A stretch of 64,000 bases of DNA from Dictyoglomus sp. NZ13-RE01. Lineage in GTDB: Bacteria; Dictyoglomota; Dictyoglomia; Dictyoglomales; Dictyoglomaceae. The first letter of the stretch is position 1; every line of letters begins with the position of its first letter. Both the position numbers and the translations under genes were made by a program. Under the pieces are notes generated by a model. The model did no database searches. It worked only from the letters and a program-made list of their open reading frames with translations, and was not told the DNA's origin. Shown here in pieces: positions 1 to 8,391 of this stretch. Where the stretch lies: positions 62,001-126,000 of the forward strand of contig NIRF01000002.1 of the NCBI GenBank assembly GCA_002878375.1. Direction: 5' to 3'.

Positions 1-865
1 TTTTGCCCTTTTCATATTTCAAAGCCCCTACAATTAAATAAGCCCCCTTCTCCTTTGCTAAATCTTTTAACTCCTTTAGATAACTGGGATAATTATTTAG
101 AGTGCAAAACAAAACACTTTCTGCCCAAACAATTAAATAAAGATCATCCGGTAATAATAATGTTAAATCCTTATGTACTCTCAATTGATCTTCAATATCT
201 CTTAGATAATACTTTGAAAAACTATCATAATTCCCTTGTACTACGCCAACCTTTAGCTTTATTTGGGAATCATAAGACACTGCCCCCAAAATCTCTCCTA
301 CTAAAAATAATAAAAAGACAAAAAGGATACTAAATATTTTTTTTCTAATAGGCATTTTAAAAAAATAATATAAAATTGTATTTATAAGCACTACAATAAA
401 GCTTAATCCCAAACCACCAAATATACTTGCCCACTGCAAAAGAGGATATACATTTACTAAGGGTTCTCCTAAGGTGCCCCAATTAAAGGCAAGAGGACCA
501 ATACTTTTTATAAATTCTAAAAAACACCAAAAAAACGCAGGAAATAAAAAGGAATTTCTCTTCTTAATACCCCATAAAAATAATCCATTGTATAAAGAAA
601 GGTAAGAAATAAGAAGAAGATTAACAAAAATTCCAAAATAAAAATTCACAAAATTCCTTAAAAGATTAGGAATCCAATAAAAATTAATCCCATAAAAACC
701 AAATCCATAGAGAAAGCCATACCAGAAAGCCTCTTTTTCAGAAACCCTTGAAATAAGATGAAACAAAGGAATGAGAGTAAAAAAAATGAGAAAGGAAAAA
801 TTAAAAGGTGGATAGGAAAAAACATATAATAATATGGATAAAAAAAGTAAAATTAAGTCAAACAT
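1..865 (-). CDS. lnt: Apolipoprotein N-acyltransferase, 3' end cut by the window edge
   Basis: The frame is open from an ATG at 865 down to base 1, about 288 codons, with no stop before the edge. The first ~190 residues are strongly hydrophobic with the family's signatures (SYPPFNF, YGINFYWI, AFNWGTLGEP), followed by the start of a nitrilase-like domain (KVGVVQGN) and VWAES, where the catalytic glutamate of Lnt lies. The later Lys and Cys of the triad would be outside the window. Lnt adds the third acyl chain to lipoproteins in the inner membrane. The start has a GAGG ribosome site overlapping the stop of the upstream lipoprotein gene, so it is probably translated as the last seen gene of that operon. 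An acyltransferase of this kind fits a diderm envelope. Identification rests on motifs read by eye. Confidence 0.85.
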   Translation of the reverse strand, partial: MFDLILLFLSILLYVFSYPPFNFSFLIFFTLIPLFHLISRVSEKEAFWYGFLYGFGFYGINFYWIPNLLRNFVNFYFGIFVNLLLISYLSLYNGLFLWGIKKRNSFLFPAFFWCFLEFIKSIGPLAFNWGTLGEPLVNVYPLLQWASIFGGLGLSFIVVLINTILYYFFKMPIRKKIFSILFVFLLFLVGEILGAVSYDSQIKLKVGVVQGNYDSFSKYYLRDIEDQLRVHKDLTLLLPDDLYLIVWAESVLFCTLNNYPSYLKELKDLAKEKGAYLIVGALKYEKGK

Positions 866-870
866 GTTCC

Positions 871-1449
871 TCAATAAAATTTTGCATTAAAATTTTTAAT
901 TTTTAAAGAATCATTGGCAGTAACCGATGATCCCCTTATTAATTTCAATAAAATTCCATCAGAATTTGTCATTAATAAATCATCATTTTTATTAAGATAA
1001 TATCCCGTATTAGGATCATAATAAACATTAAAAAAGATAACATTGATATATAATTGGTCTGGCTCTATATTATTTTCATAAAGGTTAATTAAAGGTATTT
1101 GCAAACGAATAGATCCATTGTCATAAGTTCCATACGTAACCTCTGTTAAATTATCAAGGTTAATATCTCCTTTCTCCTGGTCAATCTTTAGATTTTGATC
1201 CCCATTAACCCCCTTATAAAATTTATCTCCATTAAACAGGATAAAGTTTTTCCATGTAGACAAATTTTCCCAAATAGGTTCTTTATTCATATTAAAAACT
1301 ACTGCTATATAATTTTTTTGCTCTCCCCCTAAAGTTTCACTAAAAGAAAATGATACTTCTACAATTTTTTTCAAAGGACTTGTTACTGTTCTAGCACAAC
1401 CAGATAAGGAAAAAACAAGCAATATTAAGATCAATAATAATCTTTTCAT
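871..1449 (-). CDS. Small predicted lipoprotein of unknown function
   Basis: This 192-residue protein starts with a classic lipoprotein signal: two basic residues, a leucine-rich stretch and the lipobox LSGC, so Cys18 should be lipidated and the protein anchored in the envelope. The mature part is hydrophilic, beta-rich in appearance, with no domain I recognise. Its start overlaps the stop of the upstream inositol-phosphatase gene by four bases (ATGA), and the lnt gene follows five bases after its stop. Being next to the enzyme that finishes lipoprotein acylation is suggestive, but lnt serves all lipoproteins, so no specific link is implied. Confidence 0.7.
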   Translation of the reverse strand: MKRLLLILILLVFSLSGCARTVTSPLKKIVEVSFSFSETLGGEQKNYIAVVFNMNKEPIWENLSTWKNFILFNGDKFYKGVNGDQNLKIDQEKGDINLDNLTEVTYGTYDNGSIRLQIPLINLYENNIEPDQLYINVIFFNVYYDPNTGYYLNKNDDLLMTNSDGILLKLIRGSSVTANDSLKIKNFNAKFY

Positions 1450-2213
1450 TCCTTAATAACCCTTAAAAATTCATCATAAATATGGGGAGAAATTGCCAAT
1501 ACTTCTCCCTCAAAAAGATCAAATTCTTCTCCATCTGGTTTTCTTACAATAGCTCCTCCCTCTTTAGCGATCAAAACTCCAGCTGCAAGATCCCATGGGT
1601 ATAACCCATATTCCCAATATCCATCAAAGATTCCCATAGCCACATAACAAAGCTCTAAAGCGGCACTCCCAAAGGCTCTAAATTCTGTAAAATCTAAAAT
1701 TTTATTTGCAGTCTTAATTGCCTTTTTCAATTTCTCCTTATCGTAAGGCCAGCCTGTAACAAGAAGGGCATCCTTCAAAGATTTTGGACTTGAGGTATGA
1801 ATCCTTTTCCCATTTAGATAGGCTCCTTCTCCCTCTTTAGCAAAAAATAATTCTCCTAAGATAGGTGCATAAACAACCCCAACTTTTGGATTTCCATCCT
1901 CCCAATATCCTATAGAAACACAAAACATGGAAATACCATGCACAAAATTAAGGGTTCCATCTAAAGGATCAACAAAAAAGGCTCTTTCATATTTTTTAAT
2001 CTCCATGCCTTCTTCCCCTAAGATAGGTATGTGGGGAAATTTAGAGGATAAACTTGAAATGATAAGTTCCTGAGATTCCCTATCCGCATTCGTTACCAAA
2101 TCATAAGATATAGTCTTCTGATCTACCTCAAAATCTCTATTATAAAAATATTTCTTTAAGAGCTCACCAGACTTCATTGCTGTTTCCATCATAACCCCAA
2201 ATATGTCATCCAT
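1446..2213 (-). CDS. Inositol monophosphatase family phosphatase
   Basis: A 255-residue protein of the usual length for the SuhB/IMPase family, Mg2+-dependent sugar- or inositol-phosphate phosphatases. The metal and catalytic motifs are all visible: GEEG near residue 66, DPLDGTLNFVHG near 82-93 and PWDLAAGVLIAKEGGA near 203-218. In archaea and thermophiles members of this family act as inositol-1-phosphatase and as fructose-1,6-bisphosphatase; the sequence alone does not decide the substrate. Its stop overlaps the start of the lipoprotein gene. It follows the two-component genes by 32 bases and may share their transcript. Confidence 0.85.
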   Translation of the reverse strand: MDDIFGVMMETAMKSGELLKKYFYNRDFEVDQKTISYDLVTNADRESQELIISSLSSKFPHIPILGEEGMEIKKYERAFFVDPLDGTLNFVHGISMFCVSIGYWEDGNPKVGVVYAPILGELFFAKEGEGAYLNGKRIHTSSPKSLKDALLVTGWPYDKEKLKKAIKTANKILDFTEFRAFGSAALELCYVAMGIFDGYWEYGLYPWDLAAGVLIAKEGGAIVRKPDGEEFDLFEGEVLAISPHIYDEFLRVIKE

Positions 2214-2245
2214 AAAAATCCTCCCTCGTAAGAAATTAAGATCTA

Positions 2246-3484
2246 TTATAATATTTTAAGGTAAAAAGTAGAACCTTCATTCTCCTTAGATTCTACATCA
2301 ATTTTTATATTCAATACATCACAGATCTTTTTAGCAAGAGAAAGACCAAGTCCATACCCCTCGCTACTTCTTGACTTATCAACCTTATAAAATCTTTCAA
2401 AAATTTTTTCTTTTTCGCTCTCTGGAATACCTCTTCCGTAATCCTTAACAAAAAACATACCTTTAGAGAAGCCCAATTCAATTACTTTTCTATCTAAACT
2501 ATTCTTAACCGCATTATCCACCAATATATTGAATAAAATCTCTAATAAAATCTTAGATGAATAAATCTTTGTGTTAGAATCTATCTTTAGCGCAAAATGA
2601 AATTCTGGATACATCCTTTCATAATAAACTATACGCTCATGCAAAAACTCTTCTATATCAATTTCATCCTTACTTATTTTCTCCTGAATTTTTGCCATTT
2701 CCAAGAGTACCTCAATTAAATTCTTCATATTTTCCGCTGTATCCTCTATAACATCCAAAGATTCATTGAGCACTTTTTCATCTTCTTTTCCCCATCTTTT
2801 CAGCATCTTTACATAGCCAAGAATATTCGTTAGAGGTGTTTTTAACTCATGAGATACATCAGAGATAAATTGCTCCTGCATTGCATAAGCTTTTTCCACC
2901 TTCTCCAACATATTATTCAGAGTATTAATTAAGTCCCATAATTCATCTCTCTGCCTTGGTAATTTCACTCTCATCTTCAGTTTCTTAGCATCAATTTCCT
3001 TTACTGTCTTTATAACCTCTCTAATAGGCTTTAAAAATCTATTGGATAGTAGATAACCTAAAAATGAAGATATTAAAATACCTATAAAACCAGTATATAA
3101 AATACTTCTCCTTAGTCTATTAATAGCAGTAATTAAAGAAGTAATATCTTTTCCAACAACATAATCATCCCTTCTTATAAAAAAGTAATAATTTTGATCT
3201 TTTTCCACTATTCCTTCTTTATTAACTACTCCAATATTAAAGGGATCTTGAATAATTCCTAAAATCTCTGAATAGATATAATAGGTTGAGTATCTAAGAC
3301 CTAATTGGAACCCCATTCCTCTCCCCATCATCATGCCTCTGGAAATCAAAACTCTTTCTAATTCTCTTTTAGTCTCAGACAATACCAAACTTCTCGTATA
3401 AACAAAATATCCATAGGAGAAGAGAATAATAAAAAGAGAAAAAATTATACTGAAGAGAATTGTTAATTTCCATGCTAACTTCAT
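2246..3484 (-). CDS. Membrane sensor histidine kinase
   Basis: A 412-residue sensor kinase with a transmembrane helix near residues 7-29, an extracytoplasmic region of about 95 residues, a second helix near 128-146, a HAMP linker, the phosphoacceptor motif SHELKTPLTN with His212, and a C-terminal ATPase domain (VDNAVKNS, DYGRGIPE, GYGLGLSL). The external segment carries a short Met/Gly-rich stretch (MMMGRGMG) near residue 51; Met-rich sensor loops are seen in copper sensors, but this is only a hint. The ATG follows directly on the stop of the response-regulator gene, so the two are co-translated. It should phosphorylate that regulator in response to an envelope signal. Confidence 0.9.
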   Translation of the reverse strand: MKLAWKLTILFSIIFSLFIILFSYGYFVYTRSLVLSETKRELERVLISRGMMMGRGMGFQLGLRYSTYYIYSEILGIIQDPFNIGVVNKEGIVEKDQNYYFFIRRDDYVVGKDITSLITAINRLRRSILYTGFIGILISSFLGYLLSNRFLKPIREVIKTVKEIDAKKLKMRVKLPRQRDELWDLINTLNNMLEKVEKAYAMQEQFISDVSHELKTPLTNILGYVKMLKRWGKEDEKVLNESLDVIEDTAENMKNLIEVLLEMAKIQEKISKDEIDIEEFLHERIVYYERMYPEFHFALKIDSNTKIYSSKILLEILFNILVDNAVKNSLDRKVIELGFSKGMFFVKDYGRGIPESEKEKIFERFYKVDKSRSSEGYGLGLSLAKKICDVLNIKIDVESKENEGSTFYLKIL

Positions 3485-4150
3485 TTATTCCCCTCTAAAA
3501 GTATAGCCTACTCCTCGAACAGTTTTTATAAACTTTCCTTTCTTTCCTAACTTCTTTCTTAGATAATTAATATACACTTCTACTAAATTCATTCTCTCAT
3601 CACTACTATCTCCCCATATAACTTCAAGGATTCTATCCTTAGTTACCACTATACCAGCATTTCTCATTAAAAAATATAAAAGATTAAATTCTGTCTTTGA
3701 TAAATCTATCTCTTTCCCATCCACCTCAAACCTATATTGAGCTGGGAACAACTTTATTCCATAGAGCTCCAGTACTTCCGCCTCATCTCTTTCCTTTCTT
3801 CTTGCCACTGCCTTAATTCTTGCAATTAACTCTTCAATACTAAAAGGCTTCACAACATAGTCATCTGCCCCTAAGCTAAGTGCAGTTACCTTATCCTTCA
3901 CATCTCCTAAAGCAGTGAGCATGATAATCCCTATATTGGGATATTTTTCTCTTAATCTTTTCGCTACTTCTTTACCATTTAAACCTGGTAGAAGAATATC
4001 TAAAATAACCACATCAGGCTTATACTCTTCTGCAGATATAAGAGCAGAATATCCATCTGAAACTACCTGCGTGTCAAATTTTTCATGCTTTAACTCCAAT
4101 TCTAACAATTTTGCAATCTTAGGGTCATCCTCTACTATTAATATTTTCAT
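3485..4150 (-). CDS. OmpR/PhoB-family response regulator
   Basis: This 221-residue regulator has a receiver domain with the acidic pair at residues 8-9, phosphoacceptor Asp51 (VVILDILLPG) and the conserved Lys in DDYVVKPF, followed by an OmpR-type winged helix (NLVEVYINYLRKKLG, TVRGVGYTF). A good ribosome site (GGGAGG) precedes the ATG. The kinase gene starts on the next base after the stop. Upstream lie 11-bp-phased direct repeats that fit binding by a protein of this class, so autoregulation and control of the divergent secreted-protein gene are likely. Confidence 0.92.
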   Translation of the reverse strand: MKILIVEDDPKIAKLLELELKHEKFDTQVVSDGYSALISAEEYKPDVVILDILLPGLNGKEVAKRLREKYPNIGIIMLTALGDVKDKVTALSLGADDYVVKPFSIEELIARIKAVARRKERDEAEVLELYGIKLFPAQYRFEVDGKEIDLSKTEFNLLYFLMRNAGIVVTKDRILEVIWGDSSDERMNLVEVYINYLRKKLGKKGKFIKTVRGVGYTFRGE

Positions 4151-4195
4151 CTTAATTCCTCCCAGATTTACTCCTTGTATTATAACCCAATTTTC

Positions 4196-4236
4196 TAAGG
4201 ATTTTTTAAGGATTAATTTATTTTCTATTAAGGTTA
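4196..4236. promoter_or_regulatory. Phased direct repeats, probable response-regulator binding sites
   Basis: TAAGGATT occurs at 4196 and 4207, and TAAGGTTA at 4229: three copies spaced 11 and 22 bases apart, on one face of the helix. Direct repeats with 11-base period are the binding mode of OmpR/PhoB regulators. The last copy overlaps the -35 position for a possible -10 TATTAT at 4249-4254 that would serve the gene at 4308. A possible -10 (TATAAT, minus strand, 4184-4179) for the regulator operon lies on the other side. Confidence 0.6.
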
Positions 4237-4307
4237 CTCTTTTAAACTTATTATCGTCTCGGGGATAAACCCGGGATTAAAAAATAAAAAATAGGAGGTA
4301 TCAAAAG

Positions 4308-4718
4308 ATGAGGTTCAAAGGTTTAGTAATTTTAAGTTTAGTAGTATTTAGTATCTTAAGTTTAGCTTATGCTTATGGTCCAAGGTTTGCTCCAGGAACT
4401 TGCCCTAACTGCTCTACTACTTTAGAGCAAGTAAAAGTAACAGGTACTGTAGAAAAGATTTACTACGATCCAGGTTTAACAATTGATGTAAAAACTACAA
4501 AAGGTGAAACAATCACGGTAAGAATTGGAGCATACTGGCTACAAAACAAACTAAATTTAAAGGTAGGAAGCAAAGTAGAAATTGATGGATTCAAGAGTGC
4601 TGTAACTAATGTCATAAGAGCTCTAAAAGTTTCAGTTGATGGAAAACAATTATTAGATTTAACCTCTCAATCAAATCAAGGTTTCGGAAGAAGACAAGGC
4701 TTTGGTAGAAGATGGTAA
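4308..4718 (+). CDS. Small secreted protein with a CPNC motif and a GFGRR tail
   Basis: A 136-residue protein with an N-terminal signal peptide (cleavage likely after AYA near residue 22), then the dicysteine motif TCPNCST near residues 31-37 which could bind a metal or be redox active, then a beta-rich middle that reads like a small OB-fold (VTGTVEKIYYD, VGSKVEIDGF), and a tail containing GFGRRQGFGRRW. The tail resembles the Gly/Phe/Arg repeats of two proteins in the iron operon at 56795-57910. A strong ribosome site (TAGGAGG) precedes the start. It is divergent from the two-component pair with the regulator's likely binding sites between, so it is a probable target. Function unknown. Confidence 0.75.
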   Translation: MRFKGLVILSLVVFSILSLAYAYGPRFAPGTCPNCSTTLEQVKVTGTVEKIYYDPGLTIDVKTTKGETITVRIGAYWLQNKLNLKVGSKVEIDGFKSAVTNVIRALKVSVDGKQLLDLTSQSNQGFGRRQGFGRRW

Positions 4719-4725
4719 GTTTAGT

Positions 4726-4760
4726 AAGGAGGCAGGTAAAAACCTGCCTCCTTAATTTTT
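4726..4760 (+). terminator. Rho-independent terminator of the secreted-protein gene
   Basis: A perfect 12-bp stem (4726-4737 with 4742-4753, core GGAGGCAGGT) around an AAAA loop, followed by a T-rich tail. It sits eight bases past the stop of the plus-strand gene. The other strand lacks a T run, so it is mainly one-directional. Confidence 0.9.
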
Positions 4761-5261
4761 AAAATGTATTCCATCTCAATACTTCAGACAAGGATTTTTT
4801 AGGGGGAGTTTTTGGTTCCTCAGCAGGATAACCAACCGATATCATAGTCATAAGCTCCATATCTTCAGGACAATTTAAAGTTCTTTTTACCTCTTCTGAA
4901 TGGGCTTTTTTTGTAAGAATTTACCCAACAGGTTCCCAACCCATAAGCCTGAGCAGATATAATAATATTCTCTGTTGCAGTACAAGCATCCTCTAATGCA
5001 GTTTCTGCAGACTTTTCACAAAATACAGCAATACAAGCTGGAGCATCTTTAATAAATCTTCCATAAGGAGTTACATCCGCTATTTTTTTCTCTAATATTT
5101 TTATCTGTAACTACTACAAAGACCCAAGGCTGTTTATTATATCCACTGGGAGCTAATCTCGCACAATCAACTATATCCTCTAAAATTTCCTTTGGAATTT
5201 CCTTATCCAAATATTTTCTAACGCTTCTTCTTGACTTTATAACCCTAATCGTTTCTAACAT
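4759..5261 (-). pseudogene. Nitroreductase family gene with two frameshifts
   Basis: The start at 5261 has an excellent ribosome site (AAGGAGGT). The first frame gives a normal nitroreductase N-terminus ([24 protein letters not shown]) but goes off frame at a run of seven A (minus strand; 5083-5089). The second frame carries DAPACIAVFCEKSAE and AQAYGLGTCWVNSY up to a second run of seven A (4906-4912). The third frame completes the fold (EDMELMTMISVGYPAEEP) and stops at 4759. One A fewer in each run gives an uninterrupted ~166-residue flavoprotein of normal length. Either the gene is decaying, or the runs are sequencing errors, or slippage restores some product. It overlaps the end of the ABC exporter gene by 17 bases. 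Confidence 0.8.
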
Positions 5262-7020
5262 AAGAAACCTCCTTTTCTTCCTCTGGAAATTGAGCAAGAC
5301 ACAAATTATAATAGAAACCTTTCTTTTTCATTAATTCTGCGTGATTTCCGACTTCTACAATTTCTCCCTCTTTTAAAACAATTATCTTATCAGCCCTTTT
5401 TACTGTTGAAAGCCTATGAGCAATTATTAAAATTGTTCTTGTACCTGCAAGATTATTTATAGCATTTTGTATTTCTCTTTCGGTTTGAGTATCAACTGAG
5501 GAAGTTGCTTCATCAAGAATTAATATAGGAGAATTCTTAAGTACAGCTCTTGCTATAGCCAATCTTTGTTTTTGTCCTCCTGACAGTTTAACTCCTCTCT
5601 CTCCAACCACTGTATCATAACCATTTGGTAATTCCATAATAAAATCATGAGCACAGGCAATTTTAGCAGATTTTATTACCTCATCCAACGTTGCATCTTC
5701 TTTTCCATAAGCAATATTCTCAAACACAGTCCCATTAAAGAGGAATACATCCTGCATAACCATACTTATTTGATCCCTCAGAGACTTCAAGGTTACTTTT
5801 CTTATATCAATATCATCAATTTTAATAGAGCCTTCTTGAGGATCAAAAAATCTTGCTATTAGATACATAATTGTAGTCTTTCCCACACCTGTTGGTCCCA
5901 CAAAGGCTACCATTTCTCCTGGCTCTATAACAAAGGAAATATTTTTCAAGACAGGAATTCCTGGAACATAAGAAAACCAAACATTTTCAAAACTAATCTT
6001 CCCCTTCACGTTTTTCAATTCTATAGCATTTGGATCTTCTTTAATTTCAGACTCTGTATCTAAAACCTCAAAAACTCTCTCTGCACCTGCTAAAGCCTGC
6101 TGTATATTTTCTAAAACCTGGCTTAGAGCAGTTATTGGCTGATAAAACATATTTAAATAAAGTAAGAAACCTACAATATCTTGAACCTGCAATTTACCAT
6201 TTAGAGCCATAATTCCCCCAACAGATACTACGATGAGAGTACCTAATGAGCTTAAAAATCCTACTGTTGGATGAAAAATAGCACTCAACTTTAAAGCATC
6301 TAATAAAGACTGAATATGCTTATAAACTTTATCTTTAATCTTTAATAGCTCTTGTTCCTGCTTATTAAAAATCTGTATCTCTCTTATTCCTGAAAGATTA
6401 TCTTGTAAATCTGCATTCAAATCCGCAAGAGCCTTTTGAGCCCTCCTAAAAATCGGCATTATCTTCTTCGCAAAAATAGTACTACTAAAAACTAAAAATG
6501 GAATTGGTATTAATGATAAACCTGCAAGGATAGGATTAATTAAGAATAAAATAAAAGCAACCCCCAATAATATGAGAATATTAGTAGCTAAATCTGGCAC
6601 AGCATGAGCTATTAAAACCTCTAAATTAGCTGTATCGTTGACAACCCTTGACATAAGTTGTCCTGTTTGCTTATCAACAAAATACCTGAAAGACAAATTC
6701 TGAAGCTTATCATAAACCATAGTTCTAACCTCTGCTACAATATGCCAAGCAGCATAATGAGATAAATAATTTCTTAAAAACTGGAATAACACCCCTGCTA
6801 TGTAAGAAGCTATAAGAAGGAGTGAAATTTTAATTAAATCCTCTTTTGCATTTGGATATTTACTTATATTCGATACTATACCTATTAGAGAGCGGATAAG
6901 CCAAGGACCAATAAGATTAAGGGCAGTCAAAACCAACATACTAACAGCAGAAAGGATCAAATATTTCCAATAAGGTTTTGCTATTTTTAATAGTCTCCAT
7001 ATGTACGACGTCTTAAACAC
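5245..7020 (-). CDS. ABC exporter, fused membrane and ATPase domains
   Basis: A 591-residue half-transporter of the MsbA/LmrA type. Six transmembrane helices fill roughly residues 18-300 and the nucleotide-binding domain follows, with Walker [10 protein letters not shown], signature [14 protein letters not shown], Walker [11 protein letters not shown] and the switch His in IIAHRLST. It should act as a homodimer exporting lipids, drugs or peptides; the substrate cannot be read from sequence. No partner half-transporter is adjacent, which favours a homodimer. The damaged nitroreductase gene follows with a 17-base overlap and would be co-transcribed. Confidence 0.92.
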   Translation of the reverse strand: MFKTSYIWRLLKIAKPYWKYLILSAVSMLVLTALNLIGPWLIRSLIGIVSNISKYPNAKEDLIKISLLLIASYIAGVLFQFLRNYLSHYAAWHIVAEVRTMVYDKLQNLSFRYFVDKQTGQLMSRVVNDTANLEVLIAHAVPDLATNILILLGVAFILFLINPILAGLSLIPIPFLVFSSTIFAKKIMPIFRRAQKALADLNADLQDNLSGIREIQIFNKQEQELLKIKDKVYKHIQSLLDALKLSAIFHPTVGFLSSLGTLIVVSVGGIMALNGKLQVQDIVGFLLYLNMFYQPITALSQVLENIQQALAGAERVFEVLDTESEIKEDPNAIELKNVKGKISFENVWFSYVPGIPVLKNISFVIEPGEMVAFVGPTGVGKTTIMYLIARFFDPQEGSIKIDDIDIRKVTLKSLRDQISMVMQDVFLFNGTVFENIAYGKEDATLDEVIKSAKIACAHDFIMELPNGYDTVVGERGVKLSGGQKQRLAIARAVLKNSPILILDEATSSVDTQTEREIQNAINNLAGTRTILIIAHRLSTVKRADKIIVLKEGEIVEVGNHAELMKKKGFYYNLCLAQFPEEEKEVSYVRND

Positions 7021-7132
7021 CTCCTTATTCCCTTTTATTTCTTCGGGATATTAACATTATATCTTGAAGTTAAAAAAGATTGAATTTGTTATATAATTTA
7101 ATAAACTATTTTCCAAGAAAGGAGATGGATTT
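7021..7132. promoter_or_regulatory. Divergent promoter region between exporter and alcohol dehydrogenase
   Basis: Both strands carry a TATAAT box: 7092-7097 on the plus strand for the dehydrogenase and 7061-7056 on the minus strand for the ABC exporter. Matching -35 boxes are weak on both sides. A ribosome site AAAGGAG lies 8 bases before the ATG at 7133. Confidence 0.4.
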
Positions 7133-8359
7133 ATGAAAGCAGTTTATTTTGAGGAAAGTATACCGAGATATTTAATTAGCAAGGTTTTGGGTAAACTAAA
7201 TTCATCTTTTTATTACAATGTATTTTCCTGTATAAGATATGGAGATATTCCAGAGCCCAAACTCCCAAATGAAAACTGGGTAAAAATAAAAACTTTAATG
7301 GGAGGTATCTGTGGTAGTGATATAAATCTAATACGTCTACATGACAGTCCATCGACATCCCCATTTGCATCCTTCCCCTTCGTTATAGGACATGAAAACT
7401 TAGGAATTGTTGTAGAAAAAGGAGAAAATGTAAAAAATATCAATATTGGAGATAGAGTAATAGCAGATCCTGTTCTTTCTTGTTCTGCCCGTGATATAGA
7501 GCCAGTATGTGAATTCTGTCAAAAAGGCGATTTTAGTCAATGTCAAAATTTTACAAAAGGTAGTATATCCCCAGGATTTATGATAGGATCATGCAAAGAT
7601 ACAGGAGGAAGCTGGGGAGAATATTACGTAGCCCATAAATCCCAGATTTTTAAAGTACCAGAAAAAGTTAAGAATGAAAATGCTATCTTAGTGGATGCTT
7701 TCTGTTCTGCTCTTCATCCTGTGATTAGAAATTTTCCAAAGGATTCCGATACTGTTTTAGTTATAGGAGCAGGAAGTATTGGAATAAATGTAGTGTCTTC
7801 CCTAAGAGCCTTAGGAAGTAAAGCAAGAATCATAGTTTTAGCAAGATATAAGTATCAAGGAGAGTTTGCAAAACAATACGGAGCTTCTGAAATAATATAT
7901 ACGAAAGGACTAAATAAAAAAGAACTTTATAAAAGAGTAGCTGACGAGGTTGGCGGTGAAATTCTACAGCCTATCTTAGGTAAACCTATTTTAGTAGGTG
8001 GAGCGGATGTGGTATTTGAATGTGTAGGTACCGATGACAGTATAGATGATGCCCTAAGATTTACTAAAATGGGTGGAAAATTAGTTATGGTTGGGTTAGT
8101 AGGAGAGACAAAAAAAGTGGACTGGACACCTCTATGGTTCAAAGAATTAAAGGTTTTCGGCACTAATTCCTCAGCTGAAGAAGATTATAATGGAGAAAGA
8201 AAAAGATGTTATCAAATTGCGTTAGAGCTTATGGAAAAAGGTTTAGATCTTTCTCCTCTCTTAACCCACACATTTCCTTTAAAGGATTATAAAAAGGCAA
8301 TAGAAATGAATTTTAGAAGAAGCAAATATGGAATGATAAAATCCGCCTTTGTATTCTAA
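7133..8359 (+). CDS. Zinc-dependent medium-chain alcohol/polyol dehydrogenase
   Basis: A 408-residue medium-chain dehydrogenase/reductase. The catalytic-zinc region shows GGICGSD (Cys) and GHENLGIV (His-Glu); a cysteine-containing loop (VCEFCQKGDFSQC) stands where the structural zinc normally sits; and a Rossmann fold begins at VLVIGAGSIGINVV. The family oxidises alcohols, polyols or sugars with NAD(P). The protein is longer than the usual ~350 residues, with extra sequence at the N-terminus (about residues 10-45) and in the zinc loop. It stands alone between divergent and convergent neighbours and ends at a strong two-way terminator. Substrate unknown. Confidence 0.85.
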   Translation: MKAVYFEESIPRYLISKVLGKLNSSFYYNVFSCIRYGDIPEPKLPNENWVKIKTLMGGICGSDINLIRLHDSPSTSPFASFPFVIGHENLGIVVEKGENVKNINIGDRVIADPVLSCSARDIEPVCEFCQKGDFSQCQNFTKGSISPGFMIGSCKDTGGSWGEYYVAHKSQIFKVPEKVKNENAILVDAFCSALHPVIRNFPKDSDTVLVIGAGSIGINVVSSLRALGSKARIIVLARYKYQGEFAKQYGASEIIYTKGLNKKELYKRVADEVGGEILQPILGKPILVGGADVVFECVGTDDSIDDALRFTKMGGKLVMVGLVGETKKVDWTPLWFKELKVFGTNSSAEEDYNGERKRCYQIALELMEKGLDLSPLLTHTFPLKDYKKAIEMNFRRSKYGMIKSAFVF

Positions 8360-8391
8360 AAAAGGGGCTCCAAAAGGAGCCCCTAATTTTT
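8358..8391. terminator. Bidirectional Rho-independent terminator
   Basis: An 8-bp perfect stem GGGGCTCC/GGAGCCCC (8364-8371 and 8376-8383) with an AAAA loop, six A before it and T-rich sequence after it. It can end both the plus-strand dehydrogenase and the minus-strand sugar operon, whose last stop is at 8390. Confidence 0.92.

Noticed and set aside
55-333. Plus-strand ORF of 92 codons
   Set aside because: It lies antisense to the clear lnt frame, which explains the same bases with family motifs.
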